Numbered from the stretch's first letter, positions 36,901-51,900 are shown. The stretch is 64,000 nt of DNA from Pontederia crassipes (GCA_030549335.1 CM060193.1:41773391-41837390), one strand, 5' to 3'. Program-made: numbers and translations. Notes: generated from the letters alone by a model not told the origin.

Positions 36901-39900
36901 AATTCTGAATTGTTTTTGTTGACAAAATATGATGGAAGGTGCCATCATCCAACTTTGTTCCTGCATGTTAAAATTACAACAAAATGTTACAATCAATTCA
37001 TAATGTCATCTATGCTCTCAACATAGATCTAGCTTTTAAGATTATATTTTCAACATAACATCTCTTTCCTCTAAAGATGCAACCACTGTGCTGATGCCAA
37101 CTAGTCCACAAGAAAGCAAAAGGACTAGCTTGATGTCCTCTTGTTAGATATGCTTGAATGTTCGGGTCCTGTCCACCGGGTCTAAAGGATCTCTGAAAAA
37201 TCAGCTGACGATCTCACATCAATCCTGTAGCAAAGGGAGTCCTGCCGAACTTTTCTTGCTATTGACACCCAATAAACAGATGGTCAGTGTCCTCTAGATC
37301 CTCACAGAGAACACACATAGTGCAAGCTTCTTTAGCCCATCATTACTCATAGCATCGAGTGTGCAAGCTTCTTTAGTCCATCATTATTCATAGCATTGAG
37401 TAGCCAATTGTTTCCAGCTCAACATCTATGCAACAATTTTAATCCTTAGTGGAATAGCTGTCATAAAAGCGAACAATCTGCACCCATATCAACATCATTT
37501 GAGTAGTTATCACTGTCAATGTCCCCGCTTTACAAACCATTTTAACTGAGAATTGACCAGCCATTCAAGTTCATGCATCCTTCCATGAGCTATCAATGGA
37601 ACTGCCCTCCAACAGGAGAAGAAATTCCTCCAGCTGGTTACTGAGAGTGGAGCTGCAAGCTCTGAGGGTTCAATCGGCTGCTAGAGCGCGTAGTCTCTCA
37701 AAATAATTTATTTCCATAGGTTTACAACAACAACAACAACAAAGCCTTATCCCACTAGGTGGGGTCGGCTACATGAATGAGATTCGACAGGGTTTTACGC
37801 TGACTGTCAGTCTCTCAAAATAATTTATTTCCATAGGTTTATTTGCATGAATCTTACTGTTTGCTTCTCTTGAGTTGGTCTCAAGTAATGAACGCGCCTA
37901 GCATTCCAATAGTGCATATGTATTCGTCTCAAAACTCAGTGCATATGTACATTGGACAATAATGTGCCATCACAATGTAGATATAAATAAAACCTTGTCA
38001 TTTCTTGTTATGTTATTTGTGGAATATTGTAGCAAAAACTGTTATTATTTTCTGTCTATACCACCACTCACATATCGGACTTGAACTTTGAAACATACTA
38101 GGAAAGATGAAATCTGGAAGGTTGAAATCGAATCCCATAATTATGGGGCAACCTGCCAGAAATAGGAAATCTTCCTATGTGCTTCTATTCCTAATAAATA
38201 TACACCAACTGGGCACTCCTTGCCCGGTGGGTAGGGAGGATTATAGGACCTGAGGACAGTTTATGGAGGGAGGTTTTCATTACATGCTACGTTCGGGATC
38301 TCTCATGGGGCTCCAGGCCCATCCTACCCCGTGGAGTCTCCTCTTTCTGGAGAGGGGTGGCCACACTATTCCCTAGAGTGCATCCATTCATGACTCCGTC
38401 ACTTGGTTCTGGAGAGGTTTTCTTATTTTGGAGGCACGACTGGCTACCGGACGTCCACTTGCAGACTCCTCTCCCTATTTGTGGGCCTTAGCCGAGTGTT
38501 GGTCAAAGAGGGGTGGATTGGCCACTGGTTCCTGGACTCCCCTTTTCAGCTCCCTTCTCTCTGATCAACGGTTTTCTGAGTTACTTGCACTTCATCAGAG
38601 GATCACCCCCTTCCGGCCGGATCCAACACTGACAGATGGTTGGGTGTGGATATCAGATTCTTTCTTGGCACGCAGCCTCTATCTTCGCTTTCTTCCGGCT
38701 TCCACTAACTCAGAGGACCTCAGAGCAAACTGCAGACTCATCTGGCGCTCACGGTTTACGTTGAAAGTCAAGATCTTTACTTGGCTTATGCGGCGCGAGC
38801 GGCTCCTCACTCGAGCCTATAGAGCACGGTGGGCACCACATGCTGACTCCTCTTGCGTACTATGTGGGGAGATGGAGGAGGATGTTTCTCACCTATTCTT
38901 CGAATGTCAGGTGTCTTGGGAGGTTTGGTCCCACACGAGCATTTCGGGTGGTGTCCCTCTAGCACCTGTGGACTTCTGGCAGGCCTTGAGGGGCCTAAGT
39001 AGATAGAGATTGGGTTGGCGAGCATCGTTGGCGACTTTTGCGGCCGGTGCCTAGGCCATATGGCTTCAGCGCGATCGTGTCATTTTTTATGAGGAGAGAA
39101 GTCAGGTGGATGATATTGTACATCACATGTTTTGTCTTTTTCAGGAGTGGGGTTTTGGCTAGCACTTGTCTCTTCTTTTTTTGCCACTCCCCGCTGGAGA
39201 GCTTTCCACATGTACATGATGTTTCTTCTTAGTGATATATACACATGGATGAGTACCAAATGTTAGTCATCCTTTTCCTTCTCAAAAAAAAAATACAATA
39301 GATTACAGAAACAGAAACTTCCTAAAATAATAGTCATGTATATGATTTGTCACACTTCCCCTCAAGCTCATGAATAGGTATTCTCTATTCCCAACTGGGA
39401 TAAAATAGCTTGAAAACTTGAGTTACTTTAACTCTTGGTAAGGACATTAGCAAGTTGACTAGGTGTAGGCAAATAAGATGTACGTATCAATCAGCTATCT
39501 AGTTTCTCTTTGATAAAATGCCCATCAATTTCAATGTGCTTCGTCTGATCATAATGTACTGGATTGTGAGCAATACTGATTGCATATCTATTGTCACAAT
39601 AGAGTCTCAAGGGGCCTTCCCACTTAATCTTCAAATCCTGAAGAATCTTCAACCAAAGTAGTTCACACATACCTATGGCTCTAAATTCAGCCTCTGCACT
39701 TGAATCAGTGACCACATGTTTATTACTTCTTCATGTCACAAGGTTTCCACCAAGAAATGTGCAATATCCTGAAGTTGACCTTTTATCAACAATTGATCCA
39801 GCATAATCCAGCTGAAAAAATGTCTAGAAATTGTGTTTATCAAGTCAATACCTAGAAATCAATGTCTCAAGTCATAATCCAGCTGAAAAAATGGAAATGT

Positions 39901-42900
39901 GGGCTTCAAGTATGCTGTGATAACCACAAAAAATCAGCCGTTTATTAGCTATGTCAACTTTCTAAAATTTTGGGTATGAGAATGTTGCATATTATAGAAA
40001 ACATAATAATATGTGCAAAAGATGACTAATTTCATGATATAAAATATAAAAAAAAATTAAAGATCAATAAATTAATGTGTTGATCTAATTTAGTCAAAAT
40101 TGCATAAAGAATTTTAATTTTTGTATATTTTCTTTTATGTAACAATATGTTTTAGGAGTACCCAACAAATATTAAGTACCAGTTACATACCTAGTACAGG
40201 TACACAGATTTTTTAAGTACCTATGCTTCATAGAAATCCACCTGGTTTTATATACTTATGTTAGTAACACCGGAATGAATTGTGAAAGTAATTTGGCTCA
40301 CAAGATAAATATGCTATTATTGTTATGCATTTGTTACAATGACAATTGTGATTTCAGAGTTATGTACCAACAATAAGTTGATAAAAGCATCTTGATTTAT
40401 TCTCCTGCAGGTTGGCACAGAGATTTCATTCAGGCTCCCGATTTGTTCATCTACTTCATTTGAGCATATGTTTCGTGAGATTGAGGACTATATAAAACGA
40501 CCAAACATGAACTATGAAAGTAAACCTAGCCATAGTGACGACATGTATGCCATCGAAGGTTATGGAATATCTGTGACAACACTAGAGGAGGTTTTCTTGA
40601 GGGTTTCAGGGGAGAACTATGATCAAAGTGATGTGATTGGATATGGCATATCTCATAATATGGTTACTCAATCTTCTTACACCAAATTGCTAAAATCATC
40701 GAAGTTGAATCTGTTGACTTGGGTTTATCGTAATGTGCGCAGATGGATAATTGAAATGGGAAAACTCTTCTATTTGGTGTGTACTACTGTTTGTGGATTC
40801 TTTGGATCATTTATACTGAAGTATTGCTGTGGCAACATTGTAGTGAGGTCAACATTTTGGAAACATTTCAAAGCTCTCCTTATGAAAAGGGTGTTGTCTT
40901 CTCGGAGGGATAGACGGACGATAATCTTCCAATTATTCATTCCAGCTATATTTTTGTTTCTGGGTTTGCTTTTGTTAAAACTTAGACCACATCCTGATCA
41001 GTACTCTGTGACATTGACGACTTCGCACTTCAATCCTTTACTTGGTGGTGGTGGTGGAGGAGGACCTATTCCATTTAATCTCTCTTTCCCAATTGCAAAA
41101 AAGGTTTTCTTCTACTTACAAACATCAATGCTGGCTAAAGATTCTCTTTTTATAATTCCCGAACTGAAACTATTGAGCTAGGCAGCATTTCTGTTATTGT
41201 TAGTTTGGAGAAACATTATTAAACTTATTGGGGAAAAATTGTAGGTTGCATCTTACATGCGAGGTGGTTGGATTCAAGAGCCAAAACCTAGAAGTTACCG
41301 TTTTCCTGATTCAGAAAAAAAACTAGAGGAAGCCATTGATGTTGCAGGACCACAATTGGGGCCTCGTCTTCTTTCTATGAGTGAATTCTTAATTACTAGC
41401 CTAAATGAATCATGGCAATCAAGGTGCAACTAATTCATATCTATATTTTTCCACCGATTTCTTGCTAAGAACTTGTATACTTGAGTACACAATTCTTTTC
41501 ATGGTTTCTTGATCATTATTGCACAACAGATTTCCAGTTCATTTTTTTATTTCGAATGGCAAGATAATTAACATTTTAATTCAGGATTTTAGAAGTTTTC
41601 AAATATTTCTTATCATCCTAACTTGTCTCTTGATCTCATCAATAGATTCTGCTTGATACTATTTTTATGTTATTTTAAGGTATGGAGCAATTGTTATGGA
41701 TGATCAGAATAATGATGGCAGTATAGGATATACAGTGCTTCACAATAGCTCTTGTCAACATTCAGCACCAACATATATCAACTTGGTGAATGCTGCAATC
41801 TTGAGAATTGCTGTTGGTAATGAAAATGTAACAATTCAAACTCGTAATCACCCCCTACCAAAAACTATGTCACAGTGGACACAACGGCATGTATGTATTG
41901 ATATTTCTACTTTCTTCGATTTTTTAGTCTTACTATTCATATTAGTGTGTTGATTTTTTTTCTTCTCTCTTTGGATGAATATAATGACTTCATACATGTG
42001 ATTTGTGAACATCTGTTTATGGGATTGTTTGCAGCTGTGTGTACACTATATAATTAACATAATAAGAATTAAGAGTCGAAATTGGAAGTTGTAATTCCTT
42101 CTTTTATAATACAGTAATATTTCTTATTGTGGGTTTGCAAAGAATTATCTCAGTTTGAAAATGCAAACCCTGGCATAGTCTCCTTCAGTCCTTTGCATAT
42201 GTGTGTGTGTCTGTGTGTATATTTTAAATGTCCCATTTTTCATGTCTGAGTGCTTCCCCATCATATGACGCTGTCATAGGTGGTTGAGTGGATGACCAAG
42301 GATGCAATTGATTACAGCTAGCTTCGTGGCAGTGTGTGTGTAACGAATAAAGAAAAGTTAGGATGGTGTAAATTTTTACAAAGTCAGAACATGAAAGTTA
42401 TCTTAGGATATGTTAAAACATTTCAGGCTTAATTTGAGAACTGCCGTATCGCATGCTTAAAAAATGATATACATATTCTACTATGTTCTCCCATCATATG
42501 TGGTTGAGTGGATGACCACGGATGTAATTGATAACTACTACCAAAACTTGACAGCAGTGTGCGTACGGAGTAGAGGAAGGTGATGAGGGAAAGGTATACA
42601 AAGTCAGACGTAGAAGTTATCTTGTGTTATGTTAGAAACTCTACAGGCTGAACTTGAGATCGGAGATGTTTCCCTGCAAGCTTTAAAAAGGGATAAGAAA
42701 CTCTTGGGTGATACTTCCTGTGGACAAAAGGTCTATATACTGTAACCTAGTAAACATTGGAGATGTTGAGCAAAATGTCAAGTCAAATCAAGCTGGCTGA
42801 AATTTCAAATAAAAACTCCTAATTCAATCTATTTGCATTATATCAGTTTTGGATTGCTGCACAGAGAAGAATAGAGGAATCTTTGAAGAAATGTCTTGTT

Positions 42901-45900
42901 ATTGGAACAAAAGTTGGTTTATCAACAGAAAAACCAGAAAATTGCCAGTAACTGAAAAAGGATTCAACAACACAAATGTGCTTCAGCACGAAAGACTATA
43001 ATGATCCAGAATCTGTTTGTTACTATGTAGCAAGTACTAGATAAATATTTCCTGAAATGAAGTTTTCACCATAGTATTTCTCATACCACCATGTGCCTTG
43101 TTATGAATGGTCATTATCATGTTCTTTCCATGCTGATCTTAAAGTATCATTTGTTTGAAATATTTTTCATGATATTCCTAGTTAATTTAAAGCATGTAAT
43201 TGCTGCAATATTATTTTGAAAACAAATATTGGAACTTATATTTTTTTATGTAGGATTTGGATGCCTTTTCTGCTTCAATTATAATCAATATTGCTTTCTC
43301 ATTCATCCCTGCTTCATTTGCAGTTGCCATTGTCAAGGTAGTTCTCTATTTGACACTAGAATTATTTATGATTATTTGTTTCACGCAATGAGAGAGGATT
43401 AGATTGATGATATTTCTTATGAAGGATGAATGTCATAAGATTTAATTCTCTCACTTATCGACAACTGCTAAATTAATATTAACTAGCTTGACAAAACTGT
43501 CTAAACATTCAGAAAGTTAAGTCGTTCAAAATTAACTCTTTTCAAAGGGTGTATCTTTTTTTCTGAGAAGGCAAGGGATAACAACCAGAATTTACTGTGA
43601 TCTTTTCAAAGGGTATATCAATATGAGTGATCAACATGTACAAGTAAGGCACTCTCCAAAAGAGAGCAGCAAAAATGAAGGAGAAAATGCTATTCAAAAT
43701 CCCTTTCCCGAATAAGAAAAGAAGTGCAGTGTACAATACTATCACCTGACATCTATCCCTCCTAAAAATGACCCAGTTGCACTGGAGCCAAATGGCCCAG
43801 GCACCGGCCAAAGTAATCACCAAAGAGAGCCTCCAACGCTGCCTCCACCTCCCAGAAGTCCAAAAAAGCTGCGAAAATGTCTCTGACGATGATGGGAAGC
43901 TGTCCAAGAAACTCGTCCGGGACCACGCCTGTCAGGAGATAGGGCATCCAAAAAATAGGCGATCAACATCCTCCTCTGCCTCTTTGCCTCCCTGCAGAAT
44001 ATGCAAAATGTGTCAGAGTGGGGCGCCCATTTTGCTCTATAGGCTCTCGTGAGAATTCGGCCTCACCGCAAAAGCCAAGCAAAAATCTTGACCTCTAGAG
44101 CACCATATGAGTCTATAGTCAGCCCTGAGGTCATCTGGGTCCGAGGGATCCGGAAGGAAGCAGAGGTAGAGGTCATGGGCCGAGAAGGAGGTCGAGATCC
44201 ACACACATCCATCCATCTTGGAAGGATTCGGCAGATAAGGGGCAATCCTCTGATGCAAAGATAGTAACTTAGAAATCCTCTGATCGGACAATAAAGAGCT
44301 AAAAACGGGCAGGCTGCCAACTCCGACCAAGACCCAGCAAAAGTCGCTTCCTAGTGGGCTGTCAATGTCACACTCAACTCTGCGACCAAGTTCTAATCTT
44401 AATTATCATATGCCTTAATTTTGTTAACTCTAAAAATAAAATCGGCAAAACCTCCCTTATTTATCTTGTGTTATTTGCCAATACATACATTAGAAGCATA
44501 TATACTCATCAAAGATTAATCAAAAGGCATAAGACATAATATTCACATATTGTCATTATTTTTTTCACAAACCATTATGATCAAGTTCCATACAACCTTA
44601 CAAAAAGTTTATAATAAACTCTAGTGCAACATCTATGTTTATCTATTACATGCATGCTTCCAAAACCAAAAGTGAAAAGGAAATAAAAATGCTCCAATGG
44701 ATCGACCTCTTCTATATGTAGCAAAACAAACTCCGAATTGACTCAACTCGAGAACTTACAAGTATTTGAAAAAGGGTACTATGAGCAAGAATCATTTGCT
44801 TAATAAGTGGAATAAAAGTACAACATAAGGGAACAATACGTGCATAACCATATTTTTCCATATAAGAAAATATTTAAAGCATAATACATATAACATAAGT
44901 TGTCAAATGATCTTTCAAATAAACAAAAGTATCTCAAGATATTATCATATTCACAATTAAACTCCACACGTGTCATTGCACATACTCAACATGTTCAATA
45001 CGTATCCCTCAATGATCATATGTGAAGCAGAGCTTCATAATCACGAGTCTCGAATACGCAGAGCATGTCATGAGTCAATTTGTATCCTCCATGATCATAA
45101 AATTAAGTAGAGCTTCACAATCATGAGTCTTGGATACGTAGAACATGTCATGGGTCAATATGTATCCCTCCATGATCATGTGGCATGCAATTAAGCAGAG
45201 CTTTACAATCATGAGTATTGAATACGCAGCCCATAACATAAGTCAATACGTGCATGCAGAGCAGCCACCAAAGAGCAACGACACCCGATATACGACGAAT
45301 GAGGTTCCAAAGACCTTCAACCAGCATGGGCAATGAACACATGGAGTTTTAAAATATCAAAATACATGTCATAATCACATATAAGTATCTAGTAAAATTT
45401 ATTTTAACTTCCCTGAAACGTTTTCATGTAAGAGTTTACTTCATCTCATATGAAATTCTTGAAATATATCATAAATACTTTTCATAACTCAAGATATGTT
45501 TCATTAATACTAATAATAATAACCTTGAAATATTACTATAAATAAAAGAAGTAGCATTTATCATTTTGCTATGTTGTAAATTTACCCACTCACCTTTATC
45601 CTTTCAAGGAGATTTTCTAGATTTCCTCTCTTTCACTAGTAACTTGATGATTTCCTACAAGCAATAATGCCCTTTTACTTTTCAATCACCAATGAAATAA
45701 TATGCAATGCATGCTCATCATGCATGAATGCTTATGCACCTTAGTATGTATGTAATCTCTTCTAAATATTAATGTCTACTTTCAAGTATTTATATTCATA
45801 TGCTATTTCACACTTGAAACTATTCAATCTTCCAAAAGCTTAACTAGGTGTTGTCAATAAAAAATTCATAACTACTTAACTGGATGAATTAGAAAGACTT

Positions 45901-48900
45901 ACTAAAGTCAATCCCCCAAATATCATTAACTAATTCTCAATAAGTCATCAGGGACGATTGGACTTAAGATTTGTGTTCTAGCAGATTGTGTGTCACTAGA
46001 AAGACTAATTTATATCTTTTTCAATATTTGTCTATTTGATGAGATCCTAATTTTCCTAGAAACTAAATTTTCATAGTATTTAGTCATAAAAATTATAGAA
46101 TTTAACTCCTCGTATAACCTTCTAACAAAAATAGTCAATTCGGGTCATATTATGTCAAGGTCCTGAAACCTGACAGAAGAAACTATACGAAATTTTCTCC
46201 ACATATACACGTCCAAATTGGATGATTCCATTTCTCACCGAACCCTTGTAAAGTTTAACTAAACATATTTAAATTTCAAACCCTAATTCAGACTATACAA
46301 ATGGTTACCTAATTTATAAGGTGAAGATAAGATACATTCATAACTTCCTCTATAAAATCCTTTTTAGGTGTGAACATTGGAAAGCTAACTTCAAATGGAT
46401 TTCTCATACAAAAATTTAGAATTTATGGAGCAATAACTACTAAGAAGTGATCATCTAAGCAATAACATCATGTCCTCTTGCTATTGCCTGCATTTGAGCT
46501 TTGACCCGCATAGTTTTCTTTTTGTTTCCTTTGAGAATTAGAAGAGGGGATGCCTACAGTACATGATAGTCTTCCACTTGTAGTAAAATGAAAAATTCAG
46601 AAATGTACAAGTGTGTATGGGAGAACTATGGGAGTCATAGGCTTGGCCTGCATAGTTTTCTCATATGAGTCTTGTCCATGTGGTTTTTATGCCTAAGGTG
46701 CACACATTAAACATTGGATTGTTTCTTGATTTGTATGTTATCCTGCATAGCAGCTTTGCCAATGTAATCGGATGCCTCCAGATAGAGCTTAAACATATAT
46801 TATAATTTCAAAACAAACATTTCCTTTTCATAAACTGTACAAATAACTTAGAAAATCTTGGCAATCTTCGCATGCCTTTTTTAAGCCACTATCGCCTCAG
46901 AAATAATGTGGCCTTTAATGATGAGCCTGAGTTGCTCTAACTGGTTTATTGGATCAAATAAATATAAGCGTGCACCTTAGGCATAACCTCACATTGGCAA
47001 GATACAAGATACATGTTAGGTATGTGAGTGACATGCCTGTGGCATGGGCAATCTTGTTATCATAAATAAGTCCATTTATATACCAATTGCTGGAGATTTA
47101 CTAAGTTAATATACTCCTACACCCTAATTCAGTTATTCCCTTAAATCCATCCACTTAAGAAATAATTAGAGAATAGTTTTCATTCATCAAAACTATCTTC
47201 CAAATGAACCATACAAATTGTTTATATGGTTCTAAATGAATAATTGGGAAACCAAATAAAAGACAAGCACAAATAAATGGAAATCTAAGACAAGGAAAAC
47301 TAAACTATTTGGCTTTACTAAAGGCCTTGTAGCAGATAGAATAGGATATGGATCCGCATTCATCCTAAAATTTTGGGTCACCTATTGCTTTATTGAGACA
47401 TATCGCCTCCATTCCCAGCTTCCCTCGACCACACCTATGATAGTTTTTTCGGCAATATGGCTACAGCATAACATCTTTAGACAGAAGCTCTAGAGTATTT
47501 ACAGCACTTTTATTTTGCTTTTTATAACCTTCTGTTGCTCCACCTATATAGGTTTGCTTTATGTTCAGACATGTACATTTTTCCAGTTTAATATTAATTA
47601 TGTGGTAACCTCACTAGGATGGGGGGACCTCACAAAAGTGTCCCCAGGATAAGAAAGGTAGGGGAAGGGAGCATAGTTACACACTTTTTCCTATAGTTTA
47701 AAGATGTGACCTTTCAATGATTAGGGAAACCTAAACATTATGTCCAGGGCTTCTTCCCTCTAAGTGTAATGCTTTATGTGTTTTATGATTATATATAATC
47801 ATTGAGTTGCACACACCTGCATCTAATGACCTGAGGTCCATGTTTCAAGATTAAAAAACATGCTATGACAAGGTAACATTTTCAATGCAAAGATTATTAC
47901 TGGAAAAATGAATCGGCATCAATTAAGGTGTTTTTTTTTTGCAAATTAGCCTCCAGGTGCATTACCTGTTGGTTTTTATAATATTGTATCTTTCTGATGA
48001 AATTTCTTGTCCTATTCGGTGTAGGAACGAGAAGTCAAAGCCAAACACCAGCAACTAATTAGTGGGGTATCAACCAAACCTATAAAATGGCATCTGTTTC
48101 ATTTCCACTTCTCTCGAACTTATCATTTTCTAACCTATATCCAGGTTTCGATACTATCATACTGGATCTCGACATATGTATGGGACTTCATTAGTTTCTT
48201 ATTCCCCACATCTCTTGCAATGGCACTTTTTTTCGTCTTTGGTATGTAGTATACACAAATTCACTATCACTAATGGACAGCCAGTTTTTCTAAAGCAGAA
48301 TGTGTCTTCTACTTCATGCTTTAAAGGACAATCTAATCATGAGCTTCTGCAGATCTGAACCAGTTCATTGGAAATGGTTGCTTATTACCAACAACTGTCA
48401 TATTTCTCGAATATGGATTAGCAGTTGCTGCATCAACATATTGCCTCACATTTTTCTTTTTAGATCATTCGGTTGCCCAGGTATTATGTTCATAATTTCT
48501 CGACATGTTATTGCTTTATGATTTTATTGTGTTTACTGGTATAAAAGAGCAGTTGTTCTCCAAATCCATCTGGAGCATCCAGATGCTGCTGATCTTTAAA
48601 TACACATCTGTTTCGTTTTGCTGGTTTAATTAGTTGAGTGGATACACCAGTGGTTTAGATTACTTCACTTCAACATAAGGTTGATAGCAGCTAGAAATTT
48701 AAAGAGAAAATTGGCCAGTGACCCACCCCCCCCCCCCCCCCTCCTCAATTTGGCCTCTGACCTCCCTCGTGATGTGGACCCCACAAGGGTGGCTGCTGCT
48801 CTATGCTGTTGGAACTTTTCTGCCATGGTGGATGTTTGTTGGTGCTGCTGTTGTTGCTAGCATTTGTGGTAATAGATATTTTGAAGAAGTTCATTACCTG

Positions 48901-51900
48901 ATTTTGTGTGAAATGCTCTTTGACTGTTCTTTTGCATCATATGACCTCATTGTGACATTCCAAATGCATCCGTTTCATACACTTTGGAATCAGATTCTTC
49001 TGTTGGAAAGATGTATCAAAGAGGAGAAACCAAGGGAGGGAATAGAATGAACAAATTGGCATTATTTCTTAATATTAAATGTTAATGGTGACATGGTTGT
49101 ATGCTAACTATGCTAATTAATCTAGCATTCATCTACTGATTAAAGCCACAACAACAACAACAAAGCCTCATCCCACTAGGTGGGGTCGGCTACATGGATC
49201 ATACGACGTCATTCCGCATTCGTTGATCCATGTTCATGCGATTCGACAGGATTTTACGCTGGCTGTCGAGGCCTAACACAACCCTCCTCCTTTATCCGGG
49301 CTTGGGACCAGCTATAAAACATAGGCGGAGTTTACTGATTAAAGCCAATTGGCTACAAATTTAATCATAACAGAACTGCTTTGAGCTACAGCGGCACCCA
49401 AATGATGACGAAAACCAAAGGGACGGCAGAAACATCAACAGAGAGGCAGAAGCAACAAAAATTCAGAGGCAACTGGAACAGCTTGAACAATTGCTGTGGC
49501 AATCGTGAGGCAGCAGGCAAGTATTGGATACCAAAAGCGACCGCAATTGCAGCTCTTGAAGGGCGGACTGTAGTATGGAGGAGGTGCAACATCGCATGAT
49601 AACGACAAGAGGCAGGATGACATCTCGGCGATCTTGCAACTGTGGGATCTATAGGCACCAAAAGGGGGGGAGATGATATACCAAGAAAACCAAACGAATA
49701 TAACTAATGCGATAAACAACGATTCAATGAAAAGTTAGAAGGAAAGAGCAAAGAATGCAAACTCGGTCTCTAGGGGTTCTGGTCACAACTCTTGACCTAC
49801 GTCCTCACTTCCACCTTCTTTACTTCGAGCCAGCCGAGTTTCACTAGGTACCCTTCTTTTGACAAGGAGAAGGAATCTTTTACACTGTCCACACTGTTTT
49901 CTTCACTCGAGAAATGAGGTGACAACTTTTCCTAACTTGAGTTCTCGACTCTTAAGAATTACAACCAGTTCCCTGCAAGGCTGTCACTAATGCTCACAAC
50001 TAATGACAGAGAAATTTGACAATTTGATGCACAATTTAAGGCTCCATGATTATTGAGTGCTCAAGAAACTTTAACTGTCAAAACTTGACTCCTTGGAGGC
50101 TTTTGAAAGATTTGTATATAGGCTTCAAGTGGGGTTATGACCATTGGGACTCTTCAGCCTATTTTCGGTCAATTGCCCAACTACCTGTCATCCACTTGTT
50201 GATGTCATCCATTGGGGTGCTTTGTCTCTCATCCTGGTCAACAGCTCTTCCGATCGCTCGCATTGCTGGGACCCGAACCATTGAAAGAGATCTCTTTTTC
50301 AGTCATTCGCTCCTTCACCGATCGTTCACCCTTCAACAAAATTTGATTGTCGAAAATTTACAGTCCAATCATTTGCTAGGGGTTGCGGATTGTCCACTCC
50401 TAATTCGACCGTCCAAAACTCTTTCTTGACAAAACTAATTATCAATCATCATTGCTTGACCGGATGGTTGGCGTCGATATGACTTTGTCTAATTACCAGT
50501 TGGTCGTTCGCTTTTGATTTGATCATTGGTTATCTACAAATCTTAATCTTGCAAAGCAAGGTCATACATATATGAGAATGCCACAAAACGATATATATAT
50601 ATATATATATATATGACAATGAAATAAAATTTGATCCTTTGAGACTAGAAACCTTAGGCAACTCCTTTTTTGGCTAGTCTCCTTTTGCCGCTCTTCTCTG
50701 GAGAGTGTTTACATGTACATGTTGACCATCTTATATATATATATATATGGATGACAACCACAAATCCTAGTTGTCATCCTTTTTCCTCTAAAAAAAAAAG
50801 CAGCATTGACATACAAATCATTGTTCTTGTGGTATTCTCCTCGCAGAATACACAATTGTGCAACTTTAAGCCTTTAGTATTAATACAACTTTGGATGACC
50901 ACCTTAACTCGGTAGTCATTCTTTTCCTATCAAAAAAGAAAAAAAATGCCTGCTCGAGATGCGCCATGCGTCCTTGCTGCAACCAAGAGAGATGGTGCAG
51001 CAGGGCATCAAAGGCAGCGTCGCAGCTCCACAGATCTGCCATGATGAAGGTGTAGCATCTTGTGATTGTTGTAGTTGGGAGCAAGAGCAGTTAACATGGA
51101 CAGAGGCAGTGTTATTGCAAGGATCCAGGGCAGAGATAGGGTGACAAAAATCTACAGCAATAGGGCAGTGCAGCATTGCAAAGAACCACAGAAAGCTGCA
51201 AGATCCAATAGCAGTGGCTGCCCTACTGGAGTCCATGATGTGAAGAGAGAGAGGCAGAAAGAGGATTGCAGGGTTTCAATTTGTGAAAGAGGATTGCAGG
51301 GTTTCAATTTATCACGATTGTGGACCTTACGCAGGCTTTTGCTTGCGATTGTTGATATTTAAATGATGACAGATCTATCAACGCAACTAATAAAACTAAC
51401 AAACAACAGCTGTCATGGATTTAAAGATCAATGGCATGTAGATGATCCAAACTCATAAGGAGAATAACTGCTCTGTATATCCACTGAACCCGATTTTATT
51501 TGGTGCAAATTAATGTCATTTTCCTCCTTTCAAACTATTTGAATTATCGCCTAAGATATATCATTTGCTGACCATGCAGAATGTAGTTTTGCTGTTTCAT
51601 TTTTTCAGTGGACTTGTCCTTATGGTTATTTCATTTCTCTTGGGACTCCTTGACTCGACCAAGGATATCAATTCCTTGCTGAAGGTATGTTTAGAATTTT
51701 CATGTACTGCCAGCCTTGTGCAAGTAAGCCATACAGTGAATTGAGTTTCTGTTATTTGGAATGTATGTACTATTTCCATTATTGAACTTCTATGGTACAG
51801 TGCTTTCCATTTATTGCAAATAAGACATTTGATGCGAAGTTTTTTTTTTTTTTTGAGGAGATATGAAGTTGCACGTGCAATTTGGGATTTTTGACATGCA

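Noticed and set aside
48718-49050. 110-codon ORF beginning in the C run
   Set aside because: Intron 21 sequence with no splice consistency and no recognisable domain.
3829-50921. Short GGATGAC...GTCATCC palindromes as MITEs or terminators
   Set aside because: They sit at the 3' ends of recognisable LINE copies next to poly-A, so they are LINE tails.
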